A DNA stretch of 64,000 nucleotides from Defluviitoga tunisiensis (lineage in GTDB: Bacteria > Thermotogota > Thermotogae > Petrotogales > Petrotogaceae). The notes below the pieces were generated by a model. That model was not told the origin of the DNA. It did not search any database and saw nothing but the letters and a program-made list of their open reading frames with translations. Shown one piece after another: positions 53,888-61,953 of this stretch (positions within the stretch are counted from its first letter, which is position 1; each line of letters begins with the position of its first letter). The stretch is taken from assembly GCF_000953715.1 (NCBI RefSeq), contig NZ_LN824141.1:1168001-1232000 (forward strand), read 5' to 3'. The position numbers and the translations under genes were made by a program.

Positions 53888-54661
53888 ATGGGATTTATCT
53901 ACAATGGAATATCGTCGCAAAGTATGAAAATACGAGCAAGACTTACCAAATGGCAGGTCTCCCCTGCCCTGCGCAATTCCTTTGAAACTGTGCCGGGCAA
54001 AGCAGGTATTGCAGATTTTGGCTGCGACATATCAGAACGAAACATAATAATTAGCTGTAGTGTGCTTCCCCAGCGCAGTTTTGCTGAGCTTGTATCGGTT
54101 CTTGATAATGTTGCAGAATGGTTAAATCCGGAAAACGGGCTTAAGCAACTTGTTATAGATGATTTGCCCGACCGATATTTCATGGCTCGCTTATCAGAAG
54201 CGGTTGACTGTGAGCGGATATTGCGGACAGCGGGCAGCTTTGAACTTCGGTTTGTTTGTCCCGACCCGTATGTTTACGCGTTGGAAGATGAGATATTTGT
54301 TCTTTCTGAAACAGGTCTGCATGAGTTGGAGAGGGTTAAAGGAAATACGGATTCCAATCCGGTTTATCTCTTGAAGGGTTTGATATCAACGTCCTCATCA
54401 AGCTATATTTCGCTTATTACAAACGGCGAGGAATTGCTAATTGTTGGCTCATTATCTGAAGGTGAAACTCTGATTGTCGACTCCGGCATGGTAACAGCTA
54501 AGGTTATTGATGAAACAGGCCGAACCTTGAGAAATGGCCTTCCCAGCCTGCAGGATCTGAATTTTCCAATTCTCAGGAAAGGTGTTAATCATATTGAGAT
54601 TGCCGCAGAAAACGCGACCTTTACCGAGTTAAAAATACAGGCAAAAAGCAGATGGAGGTGA
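53888..54661 (+). CDS. Distal tail protein (Dit)
   Basis: 257 residues with the Sipho_tail/Dit N-terminal hub fold (MGFIYNGISSQSMKIRARLT, TVPGKAGIADFG) and a galectin-like C-terminal part. Hexamer at the tip joining tail tube and baseplate. Follows the tape measure by 13 nt; GGAGGGAAGC before its ATG. Confidence 0.9.
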   Translation: MGFIYNGISSQSMKIRARLTKWQVSPALRNSFETVPGKAGIADFGCDISERNIIISCSVLPQRSFAELVSVLDNVAEWLNPENGLKQLVIDDLPDRYFMARLSEAVDCERILRTAGSFELRFVCPDPYVYALEDEIFVLSETGLHELERVKGNTDSNPVYLLKGLISTSSSSYISLITNGEELLIVGSLSEGETLIVDSGMVTAKVIDETGRTLRNGLPSLQDLNFPILRKGVNHIEIAAENATFTELKIQAKSRWR

Positions 54662-54665
54662 TAAC

Positions 54666-57188
54666 ATGGCGATAAAATCAATCCTGACAAACCAAGAGGA
54701 TTTTACCGGGGAGTTTCCTGTAACATCAAGGACGTCTGCTTTATGGCGATTTAATGAAAAAACACCAGACGAAAATCTTCAGCTTATAGACTCATCGGGA
54801 CATGGCAGACATTTTACCATCTCCGGCTGGTCAGGGACATCGGCAAACCTTATTGCTGGAAGATTCGGAAGATACTTCAGGCAAAATATTGTTAATCCGA
54901 CTTCTGAAAAGACCCATCTTATAGCAGAAAATGATGGGAGTTTCTTTAGCAATCTGGGCGAAAAGATTGTTGTAGGCGGTTGGATTAATCCTACCACCTA
55001 TTCGGTCGGCCAGACATATATACCCATATTCAATACCCGCCAAGGACCCGGTCAGCCAATTTTTTATGTTTCACTTTATCAAGGGAGACTTAGGCTTATG
55101 TTGTATAACTCCTCCGGCACACTAATCTACGACCAGAGCGAAACAGCTACCATTACCTTGAAAAACGGCGGCTGGTATTTTATCGCCTCCATCATTGAAG
55201 TAAGCAACAAAAAGGTACAGAACATCATATGCGATCGCAGCGACGGGGCAACCTGGGTGTCACCTGTGCGTTTCTTTTCGGGAGAGCTGAATCGGGAATG
55301 TATAGCAGACATTATTATGGGGATGCATGCAAATACCTACTACTATGCCGGAGGCTTCGACGACTGGTTTCTGGAAACGGACTCACAGCTTACAGCTGAT
55401 GATTTGCTGTTATATTTTAAGTCGTCTTTACATGCAAACGGTGGGGATGCGGCTTCGGATGTAGATGCTTTGGCAGAGCCTAGCGCAGTCACCCTTAAAG
55501 CAACAGATGGCGAGTATCCTGCAAGTGGCGTACTTTATACAAGGGCGGTTCCATGTGCATTATCGGGCAGCGGTCGTGTAGCTGTGACAAGCGAATATAC
55601 TGCAGGTGTTACTTCAGTGTCTCTAGTAGAGACCAGCACAAGCGATGATCTTGAAGAATGGTCTGCATGGCAGGCTGTGGGAACCAGCGGTGAACTTCAA
55701 TCGCCAAATCGGCAATATATAAGGTTCCGTGTTACCCTTACCAGCAGCGATCCGTTGAGGACGCCAAAACTTCTGGAAATACAGCTTCATGATATACCGA
55801 AAGCGCCCTATGAGAAATTAGGCTTTGCCCGTCCTGTGGTTTTGGATAAAAACGGAGCATGGGAAGCTGTTCTTGAAAATGCCTTTGATATCATTGTCAC
55901 TGGTGAGGTGAACGGTGCGGATACGTTGGAATTCAAGCTTCCGTTCCATGATCCAAAAAGAAGCGCGCTGGAAAATGAAAAACAAGTGCAAATCGTAAAT
56001 GACATTTACCGGATCCGAACCTTAACGGACAATAAAAGCGAAGATGGGCGTGTTATTACGCAAGTATATGCTGAAGCGGTATTTTACGATCTGTCTTTCA
56101 GTGCGGAAAAAGAACCTAGAGAATTCAATGCAGATACTGCAGATGTTCCGATGCAATATGCACTTTTGGGAACAGGTTGGACAGTAGGAAATGTTACTGT
56201 CACTACGAAACGGACATGGCAGTGTACAGAAAAAAATGCCTTATCCATCCTTCGCGCCGTACAGAATATTTATGGCGGCGATCTGGTGTTTGACAGCGCC
56301 AACCGCCAGGTACACCTTTTGACTTTTAGTGGTACTGATAGCGGAGCGCTTTTTTCATATAGAAAGAATTTGAAAAGTATTCAGCGGGTAGTCGATACAC
56401 GCGAATTAGTGACAAGGCTCTATGCTTATGGAAAGGACGGATTGACCTTCGCTTCAATTAATGGAGGTAAGGCATACGTGGAAGATTACACTTTTTCCAG
56501 TGAAGTGAGGGTGTCGACGCTTGATTGTTCGTCGTTTACAAATCCGTATCAGATGCTGGAATATGCAAAAATGCGGCTTGCAGAATATTCGAAGCCTCGC
56601 GTTTCTTATGTACTGTCTGCAATGGATTTATCTGCGCTAACCGGTTATGAGCACGAAGCATGGAAACTGGGTGATATTGTTACAGTGGACGATAAAGAAC
56701 TAGGCCTTTTGGTAAAGACTCGTGTTGTGAGAAGGCAGTATAACTTGCAGGAGCCATGGAAAACAGTGATTGAGCTTTCAACTAAACTGCGGGAACTTGG
56801 CGATTCTTCAGCACAGTGGGACAAGGCAGCGGATGCGCTGTCCTCAGCAGAGTTGATAAACCGTCAGGAAATTAAAGATATGGTACCATTCAACCATCTG
56901 CGCAATTCCAGAGCGGATGATGGTTTTGCCTACTGGGTCAATTCCGGCTTTGAAGTGGATACTGAGAATGGTGTTTCTGGAACTGCTTCCTTCAAGGCTG
57001 TTGGTGTACCTGGTATGACAAAGAGCCTGTCACAGACGGTATACCCAGCAACACGTAAAAGCTATACATTTTCAGCGCAGATTGCTTCCGAAAACCTTGA
57101 AAAGGGCGAAAACGGCCAGGTTGGTGCTGAGATAGTCATTGAATACGAGGACGGTACAACAGAAACAAGATTTATAGACCTGATTTGA
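54666..57188 (+). CDS. Tail-tip protein (Tal-like) with N-terminal LamG-like domain
   Basis: 840 residues. Residues about 15-260 look like a concanavalin/laminin-G sandwich (ALWRFNEKTPDENLQLIDSS, GWINPTTYSVGQTYIPIFNT). From about 385 the prophage tail-endopeptidase/Tal hub follows (ENAFDIIVTGEVNGADTLEF, DIYRIRTLTDNKSEDGRVIT). A carbohydrate-binding-module-like end closes it (SGFEVDTENGVSGTASFKAV). The tip contacts the cell surface; LamG and CBM-like parts may bind wall polysaccharide. The fusion order (LamG ahead of Tal) is unusual. Confidence 0.85.
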   Translation: MAIKSILTNQEDFTGEFPVTSRTSALWRFNEKTPDENLQLIDSSGHGRHFTISGWSGTSANLIAGRFGRYFRQNIVNPTSEKTHLIAENDGSFFSNLGEKIVVGGWINPTTYSVGQTYIPIFNTRQGPGQPIFYVSLYQGRLRLMLYNSSGTLIYDQSETATITLKNGGWYFIASIIEVSNKKVQNIICDRSDGATWVSPVRFFSGELNRECIADIIMGMHANTYYYAGGFDDWFLETDSQLTADDLLLYFKSSLHANGGDAASDVDALAEPSAVTLKATDGEYPASGVLYTRAVPCALSGSGRVAVTSEYTAGVTSVSLVETSTSDDLEEWSAWQAVGTSGELQSPNRQYIRFRVTLTSSDPLRTPKLLEIQLHDIPKAPYEKLGFARPVVLDKNGAWEAVLENAFDIIVTGEVNGADTLEFKLPFHDPKRSALENEKQVQIVNDIYRIRTLTDNKSEDGRVITQVYAEAVFYDLSFSAEKEPREFNADTADVPMQYALLGTGWTVGNVTVTTKRTWQCTEKNALSILRAVQNIYGGDLVFDSANRQVHLLTFSGTDSGALFSYRKNLKSIQRVVDTRELVTRLYAYGKDGLTFASINGGKAYVEDYTFSSEVRVSTLDCSSFTNPYQMLEYAKMRLAEYSKPRVSYVLSAMDLSALTGYEHEAWKLGDIVTVDDKELGLLVKTRVVRRQYNLQEPWKTVIELSTKLRELGDSSAQWDKAADALSSAELINRQEIKDMVPFNHLRNSRADDGFAYWVNSGFEVDTENGVSGTASFKAVGVPGMTKSLSQTVYPATRKSYTFSAQIASENLEKGENGQVGAEIVIEYEDGTTETRFIDLI

Positions 57189-57198
57189 GGGTGATGAT

Positions 57199-57393
57199 AT
57201 GGCATATTTCAATCAGATTGCACACAGTATTTCTCCCAAAAGTATCAGCAGAGTCAAATCTATCACCATCAGGCTGTGCGTCACTGACTGCACCGGCACA
57301 GTGTACTTTACAGACTTATTGCTTCAGGGCGGTTCGGTTTCCACTGGATGGATCGGGCATGTGTGCGAGATACAGTGGACATTGGACGGGTAA
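57199..57393 (+). CDS. Short tail-region protein, 64 aa
   Basis: 64 residues (MAYFNQIAHSISPKSISRVK...) containing ITIRLCVTDCTGTVYFTDLL. It aligns with the first 55 residues of the protein at 58407-58982 (VTLKISDCNGIIYFTDMQLQ), so the two are tandem paralogues, the first short. Ends TAA at 57391, just before the erm cassette. It may be complete or cut; similar short proteins exist in related prophages as I recall. GAGGGTGATG precedes the ATG. Confidence 0.7.
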   Translation: MAYFNQIAHSISPKSISRVKSITIRLCVTDCTGTVYFTDLLLQGGSVSTGWIGHVCEIQWTLDG

Positions 57394-57406
57394 TGAGCCG
57401 CTAAAA

Positions 57407-58195
57407 TTATTTTCTGCCTAACACATGCTCCCAGTAGCATCGGAAAAGGCAGAGCCACTGAACATAAAGAATCTCTGTAGGAGTAATATTTTTATTTTGC
57501 ACACCAGCCTGACGGAATGCCCTAGATAACTGCTTGCTTGTAAAAAGACTGCGGAATCCATATTTTAGTGCCTTTGAAACAAATTGTTCATAGGCAAACC
57601 ACTGGTTTGCGGGTATGTCCGGTTGGCTCTTTTTCTTAAGGTGAAGAAGTACTACATCAACGCCCGGTTTGGGATGAAAATCTTCCCTGCTGAAATAGTA
57701 AGCAATATCCAAATCAAATCTGGGCTTTATAAGCAGTGAACGCAATGATTCTGAAGGCTTACCCATGAAACGCTTGGCTGCGCCTTTTTCCATGGTAAGC
57801 CATGCTTCAGAAGGTGCGTTTTTGCATTCCGTCAATTTTCGCATAATATCCGTAGTGAAGCAAAAGGGAATGTTTGAAAAAACCTTATAATCTTCGGATT
57901 GAGGAAGCTTCCACTTCATAAAATCCTGATGATATATACGGATATTTTTGACGTCCTTGAATTTTGCTGTCAATTTATTATATAAACGCCCGTCAATTTC
58001 AATTGCCGAAACTTTCCGGCATCTTTTTATCAAGAAACCTGTTATATGACCCTTTCCCGGGCCAATTTCAATCACATGATCATCCTTGTTAAGGGTTGTT
58101 CTGCGAATAATTCTGTTGATAATTTTGTAACTTGTTAAAAAGTTTTGAGATACCCAAATGGGCGGAGTTGTCCCTTTTTTTCTATTTTGGGGCAT
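57407..58195 (-). CDS. erm: Erm-type 23S rRNA adenine N6-methyltransferase
   Basis: 262 residues. Would methylate A2058 of 23S rRNA and give macrolide-lincosamide-streptogramin B resistance. Motifs: SQNFLTSYKIINRIIRR (motif X), HVIEIGPGKGHITGF (motif I, 43-49), SAIEIDGRL (II), IYHQDFMKW (III), catalytic FSNIPFCFTTDI (motif IV NIPF, 108-111), LTMEKGAAKRF, and EDFHPKPGVD. NIPF and the length favour Erm over the housekeeping relative KsgA (NLPY, dimethylates 16S). ATG 58195 behind AGAGGTG is chosen; the frame is open further up, but that lies in the attenuator stem. It is convergent to the phage late operon, with its own promoter and leader: cargo in the tail region. Confidence 0.87.
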   Translation of the reverse strand: MPQNRKKGTTPPIWVSQNFLTSYKIINRIIRRTTLNKDDHVIEIGPGKGHITGFLIKRCRKVSAIEIDGRLYNKLTAKFKDVKNIRIYHQDFMKWKLPQSEDYKVFSNIPFCFTTDIMRKLTECKNAPSEAWLTMEKGAAKRFMGKPSESLRSLLIKPRFDLDIAYYFSREDFHPKPGVDVVLLHLKKKSQPDIPANQWFAYEQFVSKALKYGFRSLFTSKQLSRAFRQAGVQNKNITPTEILYVQWLCLFRCYWEHVLGRK

Positions 58196-58236
58196 AAAAA
58201 ATACACCTCTTTCGGTTTTTTTTTTAATCGAAAAAG

Positions 58237-58288
58237 GGTGCACTAAAACAAAGACGCTGCTATTGAGCTATCTTTTGTTCAGGGCACC
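58237..58288 (-). promoter_or_regulatory. Attenuator hairpin in the erm leader
   Basis: Minus strand: GGTGCCCT (58288-58281) pairs with AGTGCACC (58244-58237), one mismatch, enclosing a second imperfect pairing (AACAAAAGA / TCTTTGTT), then CTTTTT. A terminator-like structure between leader peptide and erm. Terminator/antiterminator switching is inferred. Confidence 0.72.
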
Positions 58289-58289
58289 T

Positions 58290-58319
58290 TTATTTACGAA
58301 TACGAAAAATACCACACAT
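58290..58319 (-). CDS. erm leader peptide MCGIFRIRK
   Basis: Nine codons and TAA, ending 2 nt before the attenuator stem, with GGAGG 13 nt upstream (rather distant). Sequence Met-Cys-Gly-Ile-Phe-Arg-Ile-Arg-Lys contains Arg-Ile-Arg, matching the Arg/Lys-x-Arg/Lys macrolide stalling motif known from ErmD-type leaders. Ribosome stalling here would alter folding of the downstream RNA. Role inferred from sequence and position. Confidence 0.72.
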   Translation of the reverse strand: MCGIFRIRK

Positions 58320-58356
58320 AGCTGTATACTAGCCTCCAAATATAAAATCTAATTAT

Positions 58357-58385
58357 AGTTTAGCATTAATGCCTATGTTTGTCAA
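58357..58385 (-). promoter_or_regulatory. Promoter of the erm cassette
   Basis: Minus strand: TTGACA (58385-58380), 17 nt, TAAACT (58362-58357); a TATAAT overlaps five bases further on (58357-58352). Sits directly beside the ribosome site of the plus-strand phage gene at 58407. Confidence 0.75.
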
Positions 58386-58406
58386 ATAGTTTTGGAGGAA
58401 AAAACT

Positions 58407-58982
58407 ATGCAGTTTTCAAGATTTGCGGAAACCATACAACTAAAAAGCAATAAGCATGTGGTGAGCGTAACTGTGACACTCAAGATCTCCGACTGTAACG
58501 GAATTATCTATTTCACCGACATGCAGCTTCAGGATGGAGATCAGTTGACAGGCTATACCGTCCACACGAGCAAAATGTTAACGAAAATGCAGGAAAACGG
58601 GCAGCCAGTTCCGCCCCGGCATTATAACGGTGTGGTGCGAACAGCGGAGACTGTAGTCTTATTCAACCTTGGCAAAACTTCTGCTGGTCTTGACTGTTAT
58701 ATCTATCCTATACAGGATATGGCCGCAGGGAGTATTGAACTATCCCAAGGTGTAGGTGCGCATAAGGTAAAGTTCCTTGACCCGGTTAATGCAGGCGATG
58801 AGCTGACACTCAAGGCTTCCACCCGCCAATGCCTAAAAAACGGAAGTCAGACTCCTAAGGATGGGTTTTATCAATATTCTGCGGCATGGGACAGCAAACA
58901 TACAGTGAAACTGGAAGAGAGAAAATCGGCGCGGGTGCTCTTTGAATTTCAGGAGATGCAAGAGGGCGGTGACCGGTTGTGA
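58407..58982 (+). CDS. Phage tail-region structural protein, 191 aa
   Basis: Starts MQFSRFAETIQLKSNKHVVS (ATG 58407, GGAGG 8 nt upstream). The first 55 residues resemble the short protein at 57199-57393; the rest is beta-rich (GLDCYIYPIQDMAAGSIELS; LDPVNAGDELTLKASTRQCL). Probably a minor tail or baseplate component by position; no domain recognised. Its stop overlaps the start of the GH18 gene. Confidence 0.72.
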   Translation: MQFSRFAETIQLKSNKHVVSVTVTLKISDCNGIIYFTDMQLQDGDQLTGYTVHTSKMLTKMQENGQPVPPRHYNGVVRTAETVVLFNLGKTSAGLDCYIYPIQDMAAGSIELSQGVGAHKVKFLDPVNAGDELTLKASTRQCLKNGSQTPKDGFYQYSAAWDSKHTVKLEERKSARVLFEFQEMQEGGDRL

Positions 58983-61447
58983 GGGGTTTCTTAAAAGGCA
59001 AACGGTGCATGGTGTGGAGTTTTATGGGAAATGCCCGAATGTATGAAGCACTTAGAGACTATGGCGACCGCCTTGATACGGTAGGCATTTTTACTTTTGA
59101 GGTTGACGCAACAGGTACAATCACTGAAACCGGTACCAGCATCAGCAGCATGCTTCCGTATATTCAGAAATGGCCGCACATTAAGTGGCTGCTCACTATT
59201 ATGAATCATGGAATAGCCAATATTTTTACTACACTTCGCAACAACGAAAACGGTGCAAAGGATAAGTTTCTCACTGAAATCATCCGAATAATGAACAAGT
59301 ATCCATGGTGCGCTGGGGTAGATATTGACCTTGAGCGCGGTGGAGGTTATGAAAACAAGGATGCGGCGAATGCTTTATTTAGGGATATATATAATACAGT
59401 TAAGTGTTATGATGCAACAAAGCTTGTCAACATCTGCCTGCCGGGTATGACCGGCGTTCAAGGCTCGGTGGGCGGTGAAAACTGGTGTATTTATGCCGAT
59501 CTTAACGACTATTGCGATACCGCCGCCATCATGAGCTATGGCATGGCATGGGCGGGCTCTGCTCCCGGCCCAGTATCTCCTCGTGACTGGCTTGAGGGCA
59601 TATATGATTATGCTATTTCCGTTATGTCACCCGATAAGATATTCATGGGGTTGCCTGCTTATGGCTGGAACTGGAGGATTCATGATACACCTGAAAACCT
59701 TGGAATAACCTATCGAGGAGTGTCTAATACCTACTATGCGGCAAAATACTGGATGACTGGGGTTTACAATTTCACAGGCGATGCACCGCCCCAGCCGTTT
59801 ATTCCAATTGTGGCTTACTGGGATGACTATAACAAAGTACCTTGGGCTCTTCCTCATGTATATGATTATATGGAAGGATGGGATTCTATATCCTGGGAAT
59901 ATCCGCTGCTAAAAGGGGTTTATAACAGGCGAAGATATTTGACAAGCTATGGCAAGGAGCAGAAATCGGAGTTCGGAACCATTTATATTGACAGGAACGG
60001 AGTTCCGGATGAATACGAAGGAAATGTCATTATTACTGATGAGATGGCCTCACTTGGAGATGACCAGGCGTCAGCAGAGTACCGTTTTGAGATAAGAGAA
60101 GCGGGATATTACGATATTGCAGTACAGCTTTGCTTTCCTTACTGGGACAAAAATGCGATTATCGTTTCCCTTGATGGTGAATCAAAGACTTTCAGCGAGA
60201 ACCGTTTATGGTGGCCATACTGGAGAAGAGTTTGCTGGTTGACACTTGTAAAAGGTGTATTTCTCCAAGAGGGAACGCATGCTGTCAGCATAAGCGGTGG
60301 TGTGCCGGGAGTCCAGTTTTACGGTTTTAGGGTTTGCAGTGGATTTTCGGAGTATCCCTTTGCCGGTGAAGCCAGCTTTATGCTCTCTCCTCGTCGGTTC
60401 AAGGATGTAAATGGTGTGATGGTTGAGCCGGATCGAGGTTTTAAACTGACCTTTGAAATGTTGCGAAGAAAACCCGACTCGGCGCTTATTTGGTATGAGG
60501 ATTTTCGGGACAGGAACATCCTGCCTGAAAATTACTGGACTGTGTTAGATGGCGAATGGGATGTTCGGCAAGACCCAGACAGCACAGAAAGTCGCCCATA
60601 TTCCCAGCTCGAGGGATATGGCAAACTTGCATGGAAATACGACGGGTTTTCCGATATTCATATCCGGGCAAGGCTGGCTTTCCCTCAAAATAGCAGTGGA
60701 CGGGCTGGGGTGTTCCTTGGGGATATTTTCTGCTGCTTAAATTATGACACGCAAAGAGTCGAGCTTTATCAAGGTAATTCCTTGCTTGGCAGCTACTCCG
60801 CCAGTTTCTCAAAAACTGCAGATGCCGATCTTCGTGCTAATCCGAATATGTATACTATAGAAATGCGAAAACGCGGCAATAAGGTAAGAGTATATTCTGG
60901 TGCAGCTTCAACCCTGCGTTTCACAGTGAATGTAACCGGTGGTAGTGGTTATGCAGGGTACTGCTCGGACAACCGGACGGTATGCGAGCTGCTGCGGCTG
61001 GGCGATGCGTGGGTATATGAACCATACGAGCGTTTTGATGTGGAACTTCCGGATGGAACTATAACCAGCTTTGGCAGGCTTGCTCGCACTGGTGTCACGT
61101 GGGATGATGAATTTCAGGTGTTTTCAGTAAATAGCGATGTGGAGGAATCGGCAACTCGCAATGAGGACATTTCGATGGACTATGATTTTTTCCACTCGCA
61201 GCTTTTGACGCTTTCTTGCGGTAATGACTATAAAGTAAAGATTATACCGAAAGATATCAATATCTGGATATCCCGTCTCTTCCTCGGAGATGCAGATGGT
61301 TTTTCTATTCTGTATTATCAGGATGTGGACAGCCTTGTTTACTGGGCAAACGAAGCGGCTTATCGATGGAGACTGCGAGGTATAGCCATCTGGTCTCTTG
61401 GGCAGGAGGATATGCGGTTGTGGGAGGCGCTTCCGAAGCAAATATAG
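58979..61447 (+). CDS. Phage GH18-type glycoside hydrolase, tail-associated
   Basis: 822 residues from GTG 58979. Residues about 1-330 form a GH18 barrel: WCAGVDIDLERGG carries Asp-x-Asp-x-Glu with catalytic Glu119, and MSYGMAWAG and KIFMGLPAYGWNW are other GH18 strands. A middle beta-sandwich (about 340-470, YDIAVQLCFPYWDKNAIIVS) looks like a CBM, followed by a LamG/DUF1080-like domain (about 500-680, WTVLDGEWDVRQ) and a C-terminal tail. It may cut peptidoglycan (GlcNAc side) or surface glycans during adsorption. No signal peptide, as expected of a virion protein. Confidence 0.85.
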   Translation: MRGFLKGKRCMVWSFMGNARMYEALRDYGDRLDTVGIFTFEVDATGTITETGTSISSMLPYIQKWPHIKWLLTIMNHGIANIFTTLRNNENGAKDKFLTEIIRIMNKYPWCAGVDIDLERGGGYENKDAANALFRDIYNTVKCYDATKLVNICLPGMTGVQGSVGGENWCIYADLNDYCDTAAIMSYGMAWAGSAPGPVSPRDWLEGIYDYAISVMSPDKIFMGLPAYGWNWRIHDTPENLGITYRGVSNTYYAAKYWMTGVYNFTGDAPPQPFIPIVAYWDDYNKVPWALPHVYDYMEGWDSISWEYPLLKGVYNRRRYLTSYGKEQKSEFGTIYIDRNGVPDEYEGNVIITDEMASLGDDQASAEYRFEIREAGYYDIAVQLCFPYWDKNAIIVSLDGESKTFSENRLWWPYWRRVCWLTLVKGVFLQEGTHAVSISGGVPGVQFYGFRVCSGFSEYPFAGEASFMLSPRRFKDVNGVMVEPDRGFKLTFEMLRRKPDSALIWYEDFRDRNILPENYWTVLDGEWDVRQDPDSTESRPYSQLEGYGKLAWKYDGFSDIHIRARLAFPQNSSGRAGVFLGDIFCCLNYDTQRVELYQGNSLLGSYSASFSKTADADLRANPNMYTIEMRKRGNKVRVYSGAASTLRFTVNVTGGSGYAGYCSDNRTVCELLRLGDAWVYEPYERFDVELPDGTITSFGRLARTGVTWDDEFQVFSVNSDVEESATRNEDISMDYDFFHSQLLTLSCGNDYKVKIIPKDINIWISRLFLGDADGFSILYYQDVDSLVYWANEAAYRWRLRGIAIWSLGQEDMRLWEALPKQI

Positions 61448-61465
61448 ATTAGAAGTTTTAATTTT

Positions 61466-61499
61466 CAGCGCTTTGCTTTAAGGCAGGGCGCTTTTTTAT
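61466..61499 (+). terminator. Terminator between tail and lysis genes
   Basis: AGCGCTTTGC / GCAGGGCGCT (61466-61475/61482-61491, with G-T pairs) followed by TTTTTTAT. Confidence 0.85.
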
Positions 61500-61533
61500 A
61501 TGCAAAATTCAAGTTGAACGGAGGGTTAAGACA

Positions 61534-61953
61534 ATGAAAACAGTATGGAACTGGATACAGGCGGTTTTTACTGCTATTGGCGGATTTCTTGGCTGGTTTC
61601 TTGGAGAGCTGGATGGATTTTTATATGCACTCATCGCTTTTGTAGCCATTGACTATGTGACCGGAGTGATGTGTGCCGTTGTAGACAGAAAGCTTTCGAG
61701 TGAAGTCGGGGCCAAGGGCATCTTTAAGAAAGTGCTTATTTTTGTACTTGTAGGTGTAGGACACATCATCGACAGCCAGGTGCTCGGTAATGGCGGGGCA
61801 ATCCGGACAGCAGTGATTTTCTTTTACCTGAGTAACGAGGGAGTTTCAATTCTTGAGAATGCAGCACATATAGGACTGCCCATTCCTGAAAAGCTGAAAA
61901 ACGCATTGGAACAACTGCATGGTCGCTCAAATGAGGAGGATGAAAAGAAATGA
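61534..61953 (+). CDS. Phage holin (toxin secretion/phage lysis holin family)
   Basis: 139 residues with about three membrane helices, and the family core DGFLYALIAFVAIDYVTGVM, SSEVGAKGIFKKVLIFVLVG and FFYLSNEGVSILENAA; charged C-terminus. Forms membrane lesions that release the endolysin. Overlaps the amidase start by 4 nt (ATGA). Confidence 0.93.
   Translation: MKTVWNWIQAVFTAIGGFLGWFLGELDGFLYALIAFVAIDYVTGVMCAVVDRKLSSEVGAKGIFKKVLIFVLVGVGHIIDSQVLGNGGAIRTAVIFFYLSNEGVSILENAAHIGLPIPEKLKNALEQLHGRSNEEDEKK

Noticed and set aside
57407-58195. Housekeeping 16S rRNA dimethyltransferase KsgA
   Set aside because: Motif IV is NIPF, the protein is encoded inside a prophage, and it has a drug-resistance-style leader; KsgA usually has NLPY and no leader peptide.
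57199-58982. One tail gene split in two by erm insertion
   Set aside because: The two plus-strand proteins align with each other at their N-termini rather than end to end, and the second has its own ribosome site, so they are paralogues flanking the cassette.
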